A stretch of DNA of 64,000 nucleotides, taken from contig JAGMUV010000017.1 in assembly GCA_020744425.1 (NCBI GenBank), positions 1 to 64,000 on the forward strand, written 5' to 3'. The notes under the pieces are model-generated. The model searched no databases and had not been told where the DNA came from. It saw only the letters and a list, made by a program, of their open reading frames with translations. Source of the stretch: Dactylonectria macrodidyma. Lineage: Eukaryota; Ascomycota; Sordariomycetes; Hypocreales; Nectriaceae. The position numbers and the translations under genes are program-made. Positions within the stretch are counted from its first letter, which is position 1. The number at the start of each line of letters is the position of its first letter. Below are positions 1-10,684 of this stretch, in pieces.

Positions 1-1081
1 CTAAGCGGCTATAGTATGCCCGGGAAGAGCAATCGATTTGTGCTGTAGTCTTGAAATATATCTTCTGCGAACTGGTGACTCCAAAGTCCTGCTTGAACTC
101 GCATCCCCTGTCGGTTCCAGTCACTGCGACAGTTCCCGAGCCCGAATCTTCTGGATCCAGAACAATGGTATAGTCTTGAGCTAATTCGCAATTGACGTAA
201 GCGGCGTATGAGGTAGTATTCGCCGCCATGTCCGCCCCTGTGGTGAGCCTTGAGTCGGTGGCAAATGGGCGGAAAGCGTGTTGGTCATCTGTCCAGGGAA
301 TGTTGTTCCCTTGATAAAGCAGCGTGGCGGCGACGGTATCCAGAACAGGCCGCCAATCGATCTCAGCGTTGATATTGTTTCCATCAAAAGTCACATTGTA
401 TGCCACGGGTAGCGTCTCCGATACCATAACGACATGCGTCGCGAAGAGACGTGCAGCGAAAGGCGCTACAACATAGCTAAGTAGTACAGATAGCAAAGTT
501 GTCGCTCCAACTGTGCCATGCGACTTTCGAAACGCTGCCCACCAACGCCAAAAGACAGGAAAGACGCGGTAGTCCAACAAGATCGATGTCCTCGCCTCGC
601 AGCCTCCTCGCTTTCGTAGCTCGACATATGGTTGACGATCTGAGATAGCTCCGGCTATCCAGGCCCAATACGCGCCGAAGAGGGCGAAGACAAAATTGGG
701 CAGTGTCGTCCAGAGCACACCTAGATCCCAAGAAACGTTAAAGTTAATAGATTTTTTCCCTGGCAGGACAATTGAACCATTTGAGGTGATGTTGGGCGAG
801 TTGATTGTCGCAAATCCATTCTCGGTGGAAGATATGACAGTCAGAACAATAATAGTAATGAGGAGGACAATGTCGAGGGTGGCAAAAAGTAATAGAGATT
901 GCCATCGTATGGCGTCGGACAGCCATCCAGAAGACTTCCTAGGCATGACTGACGGGTAAAGCGCGAACACTGCGAAGGGCTTGCGTAATATAGTAGTTAG
1001 GACGACGCACCGTAACACCTCAGACTGGGATGAAAACAAGTTCTGGGTAGCAGAGTATTTGTACAGCGTTAAACAGACCAT
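1..1081 (-). CDS. DUF3433-like fungal membrane protein, partial (runs off left edge)
   Basis: An open minus-strand frame runs without a stop from about 1150 to base 1; I take the ATG at 1081 as the start, so about 360 codons are visible and the C-terminus is outside the window. The conserved-looking stretch reads RKPFAVFALYPSVMPRKSSG, followed by WLSDAIRW. Hydrophobic segments follow at about residues 61-82, 122-140 and 200-220, with a Cys- and Asn-rich probably extracellular part after that. This layout matches the large fungal membrane proteins annotated DUF3433, whose function is unknown. A second ATG at 1241 opens another frame (MNNSAGDNRERVPRYIEG, to about 1128) that looks like a genuine N-terminal tail. 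It is out of phase with the main frame, so either an intron or a frameshift near 1120-1160 separates them. Family call is by eye. Confidence 0.6.
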   Translation of the reverse strand, partial: MVCLTLYKYSATQNLFSSQSEVLRCVVLTTILRKPFAVFALYPSVMPRKSSGWLSDAIRWQSLLLFATLDIVLLITIIVLTVISSTENGFATINSPNITSNGSIVLPGKKSINFNVSWDLGVLWTTLPNFVFALFGAYWAWIAGAISDRQPYVELRKRGGCEARTSILLDYRVFPVFWRWWAAFRKSHGTVGATTLLSVLLSYVVAPFAARLFATHVVMVSETLPVAYNVTFDGNNINAEIDWRPVLDTVAATLLYQGNNIPWTDDQHAFRPFATDSRLTTGADMAANTTSYAAYVNCELAQDYTIVLDPEDSGSGTVAVTGTDRGCEFKQDFGVTSSQKIYFKTTAQIDCSSRAYYSRL

Positions 1082-1522
1082 TAGCCGGAACCCAGAAGCA
1101 TATGGCCGCAAAGACCACCGAAATCAAACGGAAGTGTGGATGGAACTTGCCGGGCTCGTCTGTCACCAGTCTCGCAGGCTGAGTTTGACCTTCGATATAC
1201 CTTGGAACCCTCTCTCTATTGTCACCGGCTGAGTTGTTCATGGTTTGCAAGCCACGAAGCTACATTGGCCTTAAATTGGCTCATCCGTCCCACCGCACGT
1301 CATCATGGTTGTTGGCTGCGTCATTGAGGCATCATCTACCAACGCCATGTCTAGAATTTTAGCACTACGAAACTTTCCATCAAGGAGGTGTGCCTAACGG
1401 TCGCACAGGTTTCATTTAAGAGTCCATCCCGAGTATTCACATATAAAATGGGTTGGCAAGAAACTATCGGGAAGAAACTGTTAGCATGTTACTCAGAGAC
1501 GACTCAGAGTGATCCCATTAAA
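947..1522. other. Intergenic region between divergent genes
   Basis: This stretch separates the minus-strand membrane-protein gene from the plus-strand secreted-protein gene. The part up to 1241 may hold 5' coding sequence of the former. Between 1242 and 1522 I see no coding frame; it should carry both promoters. The TATAAAAT at 1441-1448 lies about 75 bases upstream of the ATG at 1523. Confidence 0.4.
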
Positions 1523-2461
1523 ATGGTTGTTCGTGTTCAACTTGCCGCTACCCTCGCTGTTCTTCTGAGCACACTCACTGGGTGCTACGGATCAGATCTC
1601 CACCCAACCGCCTGTGTAGGAAGTATCTCATCATTTCCAAACTGCGACAAAGTTGATCAAATTCTCCAACGGTGCAATCGTCTCACGGTAAAGCAAGAAA
1701 TAATTGATTGCTTCTGCACCCAGGAGCTTCTAAATGCCTATGTCGGGTAAGCATGATATCTGGTTCTATTTATTGTTACCATTGGTCGGCGTGAAATCCG
1801 TTGACAAACTCGTTTAGGTGCAAGGGTGAATTTAGGCAATGCGGCCTAACCAGTTCGTACGACAGCGCTTTCGATACAGAGATCAGAAATTGGGAGGATG
1901 GATGCGCTCCTTATCTTACGACTAAAATTACGACCCCAAGCATTGCCGGCCCAACAAGGACGTTAAACGAGGATACTTGCCAGACATACGTTGAGAGCTG
2001 CGTCCGACTGAGCCAAGCTTCCGCCTCCTGCACGTCTTCCTATACTGAGCCGGCAGACATCACAAGTTGCCGTTGTCAGAGTTCCATAATTTCTCTTGCC
2101 TCGGTGTGCGAGATTGATGGGAGCAAGTCGTGTCTCGGAGAAACTCCCATCACGTCTGATATCTGGGAATTTCGAAATTGTAAAGCTGCTACTGAATTTT
2201 CCGGTACTCAAACGGTAGGGGCATCAAGCAGCTGACAATGGGAATACATGACTGACTGGTGAGAAGAACAGGGGTCCAATAACAGAGACAGCAGAAGCTC
2301 GTACCGTCACACGGACTGCTACTACATTGGTCATTGGACCGACCTCGTCCGCTGCGTCGACTACCTCTGCTGGAGCGATAAACAGATGCACAATTATGGG
2401 ATCTTGGGTCTATCTGCTACCTATTTTACCCTTGGTGGTTTACTATCTCTCGTTCTATTGA
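1523..2461 (+). CDS. Cysteine-rich secreted protein, probably GPI-anchored
   Basis: My model is join(1523..1746, 1818..2214, 2267..2461), 271 aa. Exon 1 begins with a clear signal peptide (MVVRVQLAATLAVLLSTLTG, then CYG). The mature part has many cysteines, including a DCFC motif. Intron 1 (GTAAGC..TTTAG, 71 bp) is well supported because both flanks stay in frame. Without a second intron the frame stops at 2235; splicing 2215-2266 (GTAGGG..AAG) instead reaches a Thr/Ser-rich spacer and a hydrophobic C-terminal tail of about 18 residues (GSWVYLLPILPLVVYYLSFY), the typical form of a GPI signal. The alternative is a 213-aa soluble protein ending at 2235. I do not recognise a named domain. It is likely a cell-wall or extracellular protein. 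Confidence 0.6.
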
Positions 2462-2975
2462 TACAAACTTAGTCTGGCTTGAAGACTGTGCAGGAGTCTC
2501 TAAGGCAGCCTGGAGCAATAGTAATTAATAATGCTTTTCCTCTTACTCAAGCATTCCATACTAAAATGGGGCCCATTTCCACTTCTCCCCCAATCACCCT
2601 TGCTAAATTTCTACTACTATTGCCCCTCTAGAAATGGGGCCTATTTCCACTAAAGCGCACCTATCCTCCAGTCCTGGATTGCGGCTACTACCCGCTATTT
2701 AAACAGGAGGGACCGGTCCGGCAAGCGGCCCGCTAAAGGAAGCCTAGAAGAACTGTGCTAGTATGATAAAGCTGGTGAAGAAGGGCTGCTTATAGCTATT
2801 ATTAGTAAGATAGTGGATTTAAAGTGTTATAATAACCTAGGTAGAGACCGGGCAGTTACTTATAGTAGAACTCTAGGTCCCACTTTTAATAAGAAATATT
2901 AAATTTATTATATATAACTTTAGTAAATTAGAGTATTATTATAATGAATTACTAATAATTTATAAAGATTATTAA
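2462..2975. other. Intergenic; two short palindromic direct repeats, then AT-rich sequence
   Basis: Two near-identical blocks, AAATGGGGCCCATTTCCACT near 2564 and AAATGGGGCCTATTTCCACT near 2632, lie about 70 bases apart; the core AAATGGGGCCCATTT is nearly palindromic. A related block occurs near 56860. After about 2800 the sequence becomes AT-rich. No coding frame is seen. Confidence 0.4.
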
Positions 2976-2977
2976 TA

Positions 2978-3405
2978 ACGTATATAATAAGTGAGTGCAA
3001 CAAACAAGCGAGCGCAACAGTGCACTGTACAGCAAAAAATAACCTACTCTAGACAACCTAAAACTAGTAATAAAATTATTAAACTTATATAAGCTTTATT
3101 TTTTCAGCTTAGTATATTTTAATATAGTAAATATATTTTTTTTTATAATTTTAACTAGCTTATTAAATTAGATATAATAAGGTACACAGTGCGAATAGAC
3201 TTTTTCTTAATAAGTTAAAAAGTAAAAATGTATAAAGTTCTAGAAATTTATATCTTATATATTCTTACTTAATAAATATAATTCCTAGTTTTTAGTAATT
3301 TTTAGCTTAAATTGAATTTTTAAGAATTTTTTAAAAATTATACTTTAAGGTGTAAAGTTCAAGTGTTGCGTACCCTTGTCTGTTGCACTCACTTATCATG
3401 TACGT
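2978..3405. mobile_element. TA-flanked inverted-repeat element (Fot/pogo-type MITE), 428 bp
   Basis: Terminal inverted repeats begin ACGTATATAATAAG at the left and end CTTATCATGTACGT at the right, each flanked by TA (2976-2977 and 3406-3407). Inside each terminus a short motif occurs twice in tandem (AAGTGAGTGCAACA, then a copy starting CAAGCGAGCGCAACA). The interior is the same as in the elements at 25084 and 25303 but in the opposite orientation, sharing the centre CAGTGCGAATAG. There is no coding capacity. The TA duplication and the doubled subterminal motif fit the Tc1/mariner superfamily, Fot/pogo branch. Confidence 0.75.
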
Positions 3406-3414
3406 TAATTCTTA

Positions 3415-3419
3415 TACTA
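3415..3419. repeat. Target-site duplication TACTA, left copy
   Basis: TACTA at 3415-3419 abuts the left LTR and is repeated exactly at 24852-24856 next to the right LTR. Confidence 0.85.
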
Positions 3420-3612
3420 TGTCACGGGCCGTATGAGATTAACTCAAGAGGTAATGCCACTATATTGCGAGAATACTATGATAAAGAGGAAAGAGAAAGC
3501 GGGTAGGCGCGTAGACGTACATACGTATTAATAGTCCCTATGGCCTGCTCCGTGCATCCTAGTTATATATCGACCCCACCCTAAGTCTAGCACTCTAGAC
3601 GCTCCCATTATA
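3420..3612 (-). repeat. 3' LTR of outer Ty3/gypsy element (193 bp)
   Basis: It aligns over its full 193 bp with 24659-24851. The differences I compared are mostly transitions, as RIP would cause. It starts TGTCACGGG and ends CATTATA, against CGTCATA in the other copy. Just inside it, at about 3615-3628, the complement of a purine tract (AAAGAGGGGGG on the minus strand) lies where a polypurine tract should be for a minus-strand element. Confidence 0.85.
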
Positions 3613-4183
3613 TCACCCCCCTCTTTAAGGCGCTTAAAACAGCCATGTAAGCACAAGTTATTAAATTCTTATAATCACTAGATAATAAAGACTTTTCGTT
3701 TTTATTATACTTTCTTAGGCCTTTAGCTTAGTTTAATCAGTTAATTATTATTAGAATACTTTAATATATCTATATTTATAGTAATTATATTAACCTAGGC
3801 CTATAATCACTTTAATAGCTTAAGTGCTTTTAAATATTCTTTATAGAACTCTTTTAATTATATTAATACATTTTTAAAGTTTTTAATAAAATACTATTTA
3901 TTATTAGGGTTATATCTAACCCAGTCTACTCTATACTAAAGCTATTTATTATACTTATTATATTATAATTCCTTAACTTTATAAACTTTATACTCTTTAA
4001 TACTATTAATAACTTTAAATAATAATAAGTCTTTATCTTACTTTAATATAGGATTATTAGAATAATACTATAATTAATCTATATATAGAGTTAGGTTTAT
4101 ATATTATAAGAAGAGTAAGTCTAAGTAATATAAATGCTTAACTTATTTTATAATAGTTTATAGCTCTCTCTTCCTTTAGTCTA

Positions 4184-6043
4184 ACGTACTTAATAAGCAT
4201 ACGCCGCATCTAAGTATGCGCTACACTTTTCCCTCTTACACTTAACTATTTACTTTATTAATCAAATCTTAACTATAAAGCATACTATAGTAAAATACCG
4301 AAGCTAGAACGCTTCTTGCCTTTAAAGCCCTTCAAAATGACCCAAAACTAAGTATCTAACGCGCTATATCGATATATGAAGTAGATGAGTGAAGGCTACG
4401 TTACTAACAGAATGGGATTCAATCTTGATGCGATTAGATCCCCTAATTGCGTTGACTAACTGATTTAGAAGAACAGATTATTATTCAATTCATTATCGAC
4501 CTGGATTTGTGAGGATTTCCCCCGTGACTGCATAGTATTAAAGAAATGGCTAACTGACTGCTTGCTAACTGTAATATATTACTAGTCAGCAAGCGCTAGG
4601 CCTCTAACTTCATTAGGCGATACTAAGAGCTTAAGATGCGTTTTTTTTATAAATATGACTATTAGAGGGCTAAATGCGAAGATCTGACTATTATTCATAA
4701 CTAGTTCAGGCTTATAAAGAATATAATTATAAAGTATAGTATTAACCTTACTAATATTTATAACTTTAATAAGACTGGCTTTATAATGGGCGTTATTATA
4801 AGTAAAATGGTTATTATAAGCGTAGATAGGCATAGAAACCCGAAATCAGTATAGCCTAGAAACTGAGAATAGATTACAGTTATCTAAGCGATTAATACAG
4901 AAGGCTGGGCAATCTAGCCGTTTATTGTGATTGCGGGCTAATATCACCTTACTAGCTAGTACTAGGAAAGCAACCTCCTGAGTGATTAGGTTATTATAAT
5001 GACTTAAAATGGCTAGACTGATAATAAGACAGGTCTTAAGTAGCTTAAGCACTTTAATTAGTATATAAAGGATTGATTAATCGGTCGCTATTGTCTTCTA
5101 ATCCTTAATGGGCATAAAAGTCACCACTCTATCGACTTTAAGAAATATTATAAGGAGAATCGGATTATTACGCTTTATATACTGCCTTATTCATCTTATT
5201 TACTTTAGCCTCTTAATATTAGGTACTTTAGGCCGCTTAAAACCGCCTATAGTCAAGTAATTAAGCAATTAATTAAATGCTCTATAACTTACGTTTTAAA
5301 GACTGAGTTCTTCCTAGCTTTCTATACTGTTCATATAGCCGCTATAATAAGGAGTAATATTGAAGGAGGTTTTTAAGGGGCCAGACTTGTTCCCTTAAAC
5401 CCAGAGAATATTATATTAAAGCTTAATGTGTAGTTACGGACTCTAACACTGGCTATAGAGGAGGTCAGCCTCTCTGACCCTTGGGTCTTAAAGACCCTAA
5501 AGATAGTGCTTAAGGCCAGTTTATAGTCTGAATACTTTAAAAGATGAGTAAGAAGACATTAAAGCAGCTTTCTAATATTAATTCTTAAAGCACTTAAGTT
5601 ATTTACTAAAGGAATAAAAGTAATAATGCATTAGATAGTATTATTAAAGTCTAAGGTCTAGATCCTTCGATAGGCAAATGAGACTCTTAGTAAGTAGTGC
5701 AGAGTGAAAAGAACCTGCTTACATAAAGGAGGGAAGATGACTTTAGATAAGGGGAGGGATAAGATAGATTAAAGAGATATTAATGCGCAAGTAGTGGCTG
5801 AATCGTTAAGAAGTAGTGGTAAAGGGAGGTTAGCACTGCTAAGGGAAAGGCGCTGTAGAACTTATAGAAAGGCTGGTTATAATGCAAGGACCTATCAGGT
5901 TATAATTAAGACCTCTAGAGAAGAGCATAGTGATTAGTTTTAATTAATTTGATGTTTTATTATGGTTTTATTAAGGTTTTAATTTTAAAGGTAAGGAAAA
6001 GTACGGCGTATACTTAGATATAGCGCATGCTTATTAAGTACGT
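4184..6043 (+). mobile_element. Fot/pogo-type DNA transposon (Tc1/mariner superfamily), RIP-degraded
   Basis: A 1,860-bp element flanked by TA (4182-4183, 6044-6045) with inverted termini starting ACGTACTTAATAAGCATACG. Each terminus again carries a short motif twice. The length is close to that of Fot1-class elements. It lies inside the outer gypsy element, between integrase remnants and the left LTR. The inner part encodes a recognisable transposase on the plus strand. Confidence 0.8.
4310..5720 (+). pseudogene. Fot/pogo-type transposase (DDE superfamily) remnant
   Basis: Read on the plus strand, one frame stays homologous to Fot1/Pot2-type transposases over most of the element but is broken by many TAG, TAA and TGA codons. 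Landmarks include IYNFNKTGF near 4758, where the family has a catalytic Asp (D to N here), and NGHKSHHS near 5108, where the family has DGHxSHxS (again D to N). A long C-terminal part (5100-5600) contains ENIILKL and SEYFKR. Both Asp-to-Asn changes fit G-to-A mutation. The small minus-strand open frames at 4582-5052 are only shadows. It cannot be active. Confidence 0.75.
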
Positions 6044-6049
6044 TAATGC

Positions 6050-7250
6050 TTAATTAGGTCTTATACTTATAAGTCTATATATATTAACTTAGACTTTATC
6101 TCTAATTATAAAATCCGGTTTCTAATACTTCTTATTAGCTTATTGGATCTACTATTCTTACGCTTAGTAAAGATTCTACTTAGTAACTTTAATAGAGTCT
6201 ATAATCCGCTTAGTATACTACTAAGCATCCTCTTTTAATAAACATTCAGCTTTTATTTTATAGCCCTTAAGGTCAGTTCTCTTATTCTAGTTAAATTAGG
6301 ATTAAGGCAAGTAACTAAGTAATAGTCTTACTAGTTTTATACTTAGTAACTCATAGTAAAGATTTATTTACATATAGTCTATTAATAGTAATAGTTTATT
6401 TTAGTTATCTTAGTAATAGTTAATAAATAGTTATAATTAGTAATTTAAGTACTAATTATAGATCTTAGTATTTCTATTTATTTAAAAGTACTTTATTATA
6501 CTCAGTTTTTACTTTACTTTAATAAGCTTATATAGCTTATTTATAAAAGCAGTAATAAATTATAGTCCTTAGTTTAATATTACTATCTTTAGTATTCTAA
6601 AAACATAGTAAATATAATAATAATATATATATATAATATCCTTTACTATTACTATTTAGTAATAAAGTATAAAAAAGCAATCTTATTAAGCTAATTAATA
6701 ATTACTTATATATAGTTATATCTATTCTTATCCTTAAGTATATAATAGAAGTCTATTATTATATACTACTATATTTAATATAGAACTTCTAATAAGTATA
6801 GTAATCCAGAGGTTTTATCTCTATTAATATAAGCCTTTTTATATAGCTTATAATTTACTTAAAACTAATTAATATTAGCTAATAAGCCTGACTATTAGAA
6901 CCTCTTAGTAACTAATCTAACGGTTTTATTATATCTTAAGTAGGCTATATTAAGCTTATAGTAGTTCTCCTTAATAACTAGCGTTTAAAGAATACCTTCA
7001 TTTAAAATAAAAATGCACTAATTCTAATAAACTATACCTTTATCTATTATCTAACTATTAGCCTTCTTTTCTGCATTCTCTTAGTAGGGCTGTGATTAAG
7101 GAGAGGCCCTATTAGCTCAGAGGACAGCATTAAGTAGCTGCCATCCCTCCAGCGCCTGAATAGCCTCCTTTCCAGAGCTGACTGAAGACTTAATAGCTTT
7201 AGCCCTGATTAATACTACTTCTAGTCCTTCTTTAGAATCAGGCTTAGTAC
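6050..7250 (-). pseudogene. Outer gypsy integrase remnant
   Basis: On the minus strand around 6450-6860 a degraded but readable integrase core is seen, with blocks such as DKNRYNYI and INRLNKIAF in the order expected for the rve domain of Ty3/gypsy integrases. A zinc-binding region precedes it near 6860-6980. In-frame stops are mostly TAG/TAA. Confidence 0.6.
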
Positions 7251-7879
7251 AGGGGCCGGCTATGACCTTATAGTTAATAGAACTAATCACTAAGTCCTGA
7301 TTTAATAATACCCTATTTTACGCAGCTTCTTATTATGCTTTCTATATAGCTAGTTTAAATAACTTCTAAAATAGAGTATTTACTATAATATTCTTTCGCT
7401 CTAGATAGTAAGTAATCTTAAAGTCATAAGGTACTAAATCATCCGCTTACTATACTTACTTACTATTAAGGCATTATTTTATTAAAAAGTACTTAAAGGC
7501 TTTATAGTTAGTAATAACTAGGAATTGCTATTAGAGCCCTAAGAGCTTAGTATTCTATTCCTTTAAGGCTAGTACTACTATAAGCATCTCCTAATTATAA
7601 ATCGGGTAATGCATTTCTATATTATTTATTATCTTAAAGAAGAAAGCTATAGGGTGCTAGTCCTTGTCTTTACTCTTCTAAGTTAATACTATAGTTACTA
7701 TACTTCTTAATACATTAGTCTTAATAATCGTATTATAAAGAGAGTCATACTAGGCCTAGTATAAGGCTAATAAAATTACTAATTTTATAGCCTTTATTAT
7801 AATTATCTCCTCTTTAGTCTACTTTTATAGGATCCCCTTCTTTATTAATAGTATAAGTAGTTATACTATCTAATTATAA

Positions 7880-8640
7880 AACTTAATGAACTTTTAGTAA
7901 AAGTTATAAAACCTAAGGAAGGCCTATACTCTTTATATATTTATTAGTTCTTCTTAGTCTATAATGGCTTTTATCTTTTTTAGATCTATTCAGATCCTGT
8001 TTATTATAATTATAAAGCTTAAGAACTCTATCTTTATAATATAGAATTCTGACTTATTAATATCTACTTATAATCCTACTATAACTAATTATTTTAAGAC
8101 TATATTAATATATACTTTATAGTCCTTAATGTTTTCTAAGTAAATAAGAATATTATTAATATATATTATATAGTAAATATTTAGAAGATCTATTAGAATA
8201 TAGTTAATATAAGCTTAGAAGTGTGAAAAGCTGTTAGTTAGATTAAACAGTACTACTTTATACTTATAAATACTATACTAAGTCTTAAAGGCTGTAAAAT
8301 CCTTAGAATCTAAAGATATCCGCATTTAATAAAAGGCTTATTAGATATTAAGTTTTATAAATACTTTTACTTTTACTAGCCTTAACTGAGTTTCTTCTAT
8401 TAAGGGTAGTATATAATATTTCTTTATTATTAACTTATTAAGCTTCTTATAGTCTATATAAAAACACTATTTACTATTCTTCTTTTTTATAAATAAAACT
8501 AGTAATATATATAGTATATTACTTACTAATATAATAAATCCTTTCTATAAGTACTCCTTAATATAGTTCCTTATTACTTTTAGTTATTTAAAGCTTAACT
8601 TATATATTAGTAGGACCTTCTAATTATTAAAGATCAGCTC
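7880..8640 (-). pseudogene. Outer gypsy reverse transcriptase remnant
   Basis: The minus strand reads, in order, YIDYKKLNKLI, a region ending SKDFTAFKT, YKVVLFNLTNSFSHF, and YINNILIYLE. These are the standard Ty3/gypsy reverse transcriptase blocks (DYRKLN, TAFRTxYGHFE, MPFGLTNAP, YLDDILIY) after G-to-A type decay, with the catalytic DD changed to NN. RNase H-like sequence continues to about 7300. Confidence 0.75.
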
Positions 8641-10282
8641 TTTTAATTCTAGCTTTATATTAATACTTAGTTAATAAGGTAATAAGGCATTAGACTTAGC
8701 CTTAAAAAAGGCATATTATAAGTATAAGTACTATTAAAATAACTTTAACTCTACCTTCTCCTTTAATTCTAGTATATTTTTATAAAGGTTCTTCTCTCTA
8801 GCTTCTTTCTATTCTAATTATTCTTTAATAATCTTATTAATCTCCTAAAGAGTGACTTTACTAATCTATTTAGTATTCTCCTACTTAATCAACCTCTCTT
8901 ACTACTTACTAATACTAATAATACTAATTTTAATTATAACTCCCTTAGTATTAATTATTAGTTATTATAGTAGGTCAGCTTAGATTATTACTAGCTTAAT
9001 ATTAAAGTCCTTTATTAAAAGAGAGAGCGCTATATCCCTTAATACTCTATTTATTTTAGCTATATTCTCTTTAGTATTATCTAACTATTGCTTCCTTAGT
9101 AAGCAATCTCCTCTCTTAAGGATCCGATCCTTATAAGCCTTCTTTTATTCTATACTCAGTTAATTATATTATTCTATATTAGCCTAGTCTACTAGCTTTA
9201 AATAGCGAGAGCCTTTTAATAAAGACATTAGTATTATAATATTACTATTAGAGTAATCCTTTAGCCTATTATTAGGCTATTATAAGTAGTGATATTTAGT
9301 AGAGATTTTTATATTATACTTTTCAAACCACTTCCTCTTAATAATTAAGTCTTAATATATCCTAAGTTCTAATATTAAACAATTTAGCTATTATTTACTA
9401 TTTATATCTAGTATTATTACTATAATATAAGTAATCCATTATTATCTGCCTTTATATCCCTTAATAGTAAATCCCTACTCTAGGATTAGGATTTAATAGC
9501 TCTATAGTTATTAATATATTTTTAGGGCTAGATCCTTATTTATAAAGATATAACTATCCGCTTTAGTATTATATAGACCTTTAACTTTAATTACTAATCT
9601 TAAACTTACTATTATATAAAAATAGTAAAGCTTTTCCTTACTAAATAGTTTATTTATATTAATTAAGCCTTTATTAAAGATTAGTAATTATAATTCAGGT
9701 CTTAAAGAGGAGACTTCCCTTAGGACTTATCTTTTTCTAACTTAGAGAATAACTCATCTAATTTATTAAAGATTATAATAGTAATTGTCTGCCCTACCTT
9801 CTTAGCCTTAGTATAAACTTCATTCACTTTGCCCTCCTTTAGATACTCTTAGTAAGTATAGCTAACTTTCTTATACTTAAAGCACTTCCCTTCTTTAACT
9901 AGCTTATAAACCTCTAAGTCTTTAAAAGTCTATTTACTATTAATTTTAGTCTTTAAATACTTAAGTATTAAAGTTACTAACTTCTTAATATTCTTCTTTT
10001 TAGTAATAGTACTATTGCTCTTATTAGTCTATAATTTACTAGTCCTCTTACTATCTTTCTTTATTAAAATCTTTATATAAGCCTCTTTTACTATTATAAT
10101 ATTACTAAGTACTACTATAAAGGTATTAAAGCTTACTTCTTTAGTAAAGCGCTATATAGCTATAATATGTTTTATCTTTACTAGCACTTTATTATAGAGC
10201 TCTTCCTTTTAATCCTTTTTAAGGATCTTAGTATTATTTACTATAGTTAAGAACTTAATATAGAAGTTATACTAGCTACTAT

Positions 10283-10684
10283 TATATTAAGTAGGGGGAC
10301 AAGAGGGACACTACTACCTGAAGTGACGGATGCTATAAGGTAGGCGGGATGCGTAGTAAAGCGAGAGTGGATAAGATTTATAAAATAAAACAGATAAAAG
10401 AAGGGCTAGAGCTACAATTAAGTAGCTAGCTAAGAAATGAATTAGATATTCTAATTAATTAAATAAATCTTATTATAATAATATTAAAAATAATTTAATA
10501 ACTTAAAAATAAAGGTAAGTAAGAATATAATTAATTACTATTTATATCTAAATTATCTTTACCTTTTATCTTAGACTAATTCTTATTATCCTTATTAATA
10601 GCTTTATTAAAACTAATACTTAAATTAGTTAGCTAATTAAAATGTCTAGGCCATTCTAGCTAATAGGCCCTTAGCTTTAATACA
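10283..10684 (-). repeat. 3' LTR of inner Ty3/gypsy element (402 bp)
   Basis: It aligns end to end with 22703-23104, both 402 bp. The intact end motif is TGTATTAA...TTAATACA, an 8-bp inverted repeat; in this copy the first bases are TATATTAA. Differences along the part I compared (the first 110 bases) are all transitions. Just right of it, the minus strand shows a purine-rich AAAGAGGAA, which marks this as the 3' LTR of a minus-strand element. Confidence 0.85.

Noticed and set aside
4582..5052. Two minus-strand ORFs of 68-83 codons
   Set aside because: They lie antisense to the recognisable Fot/pogo transposase and have no family features.
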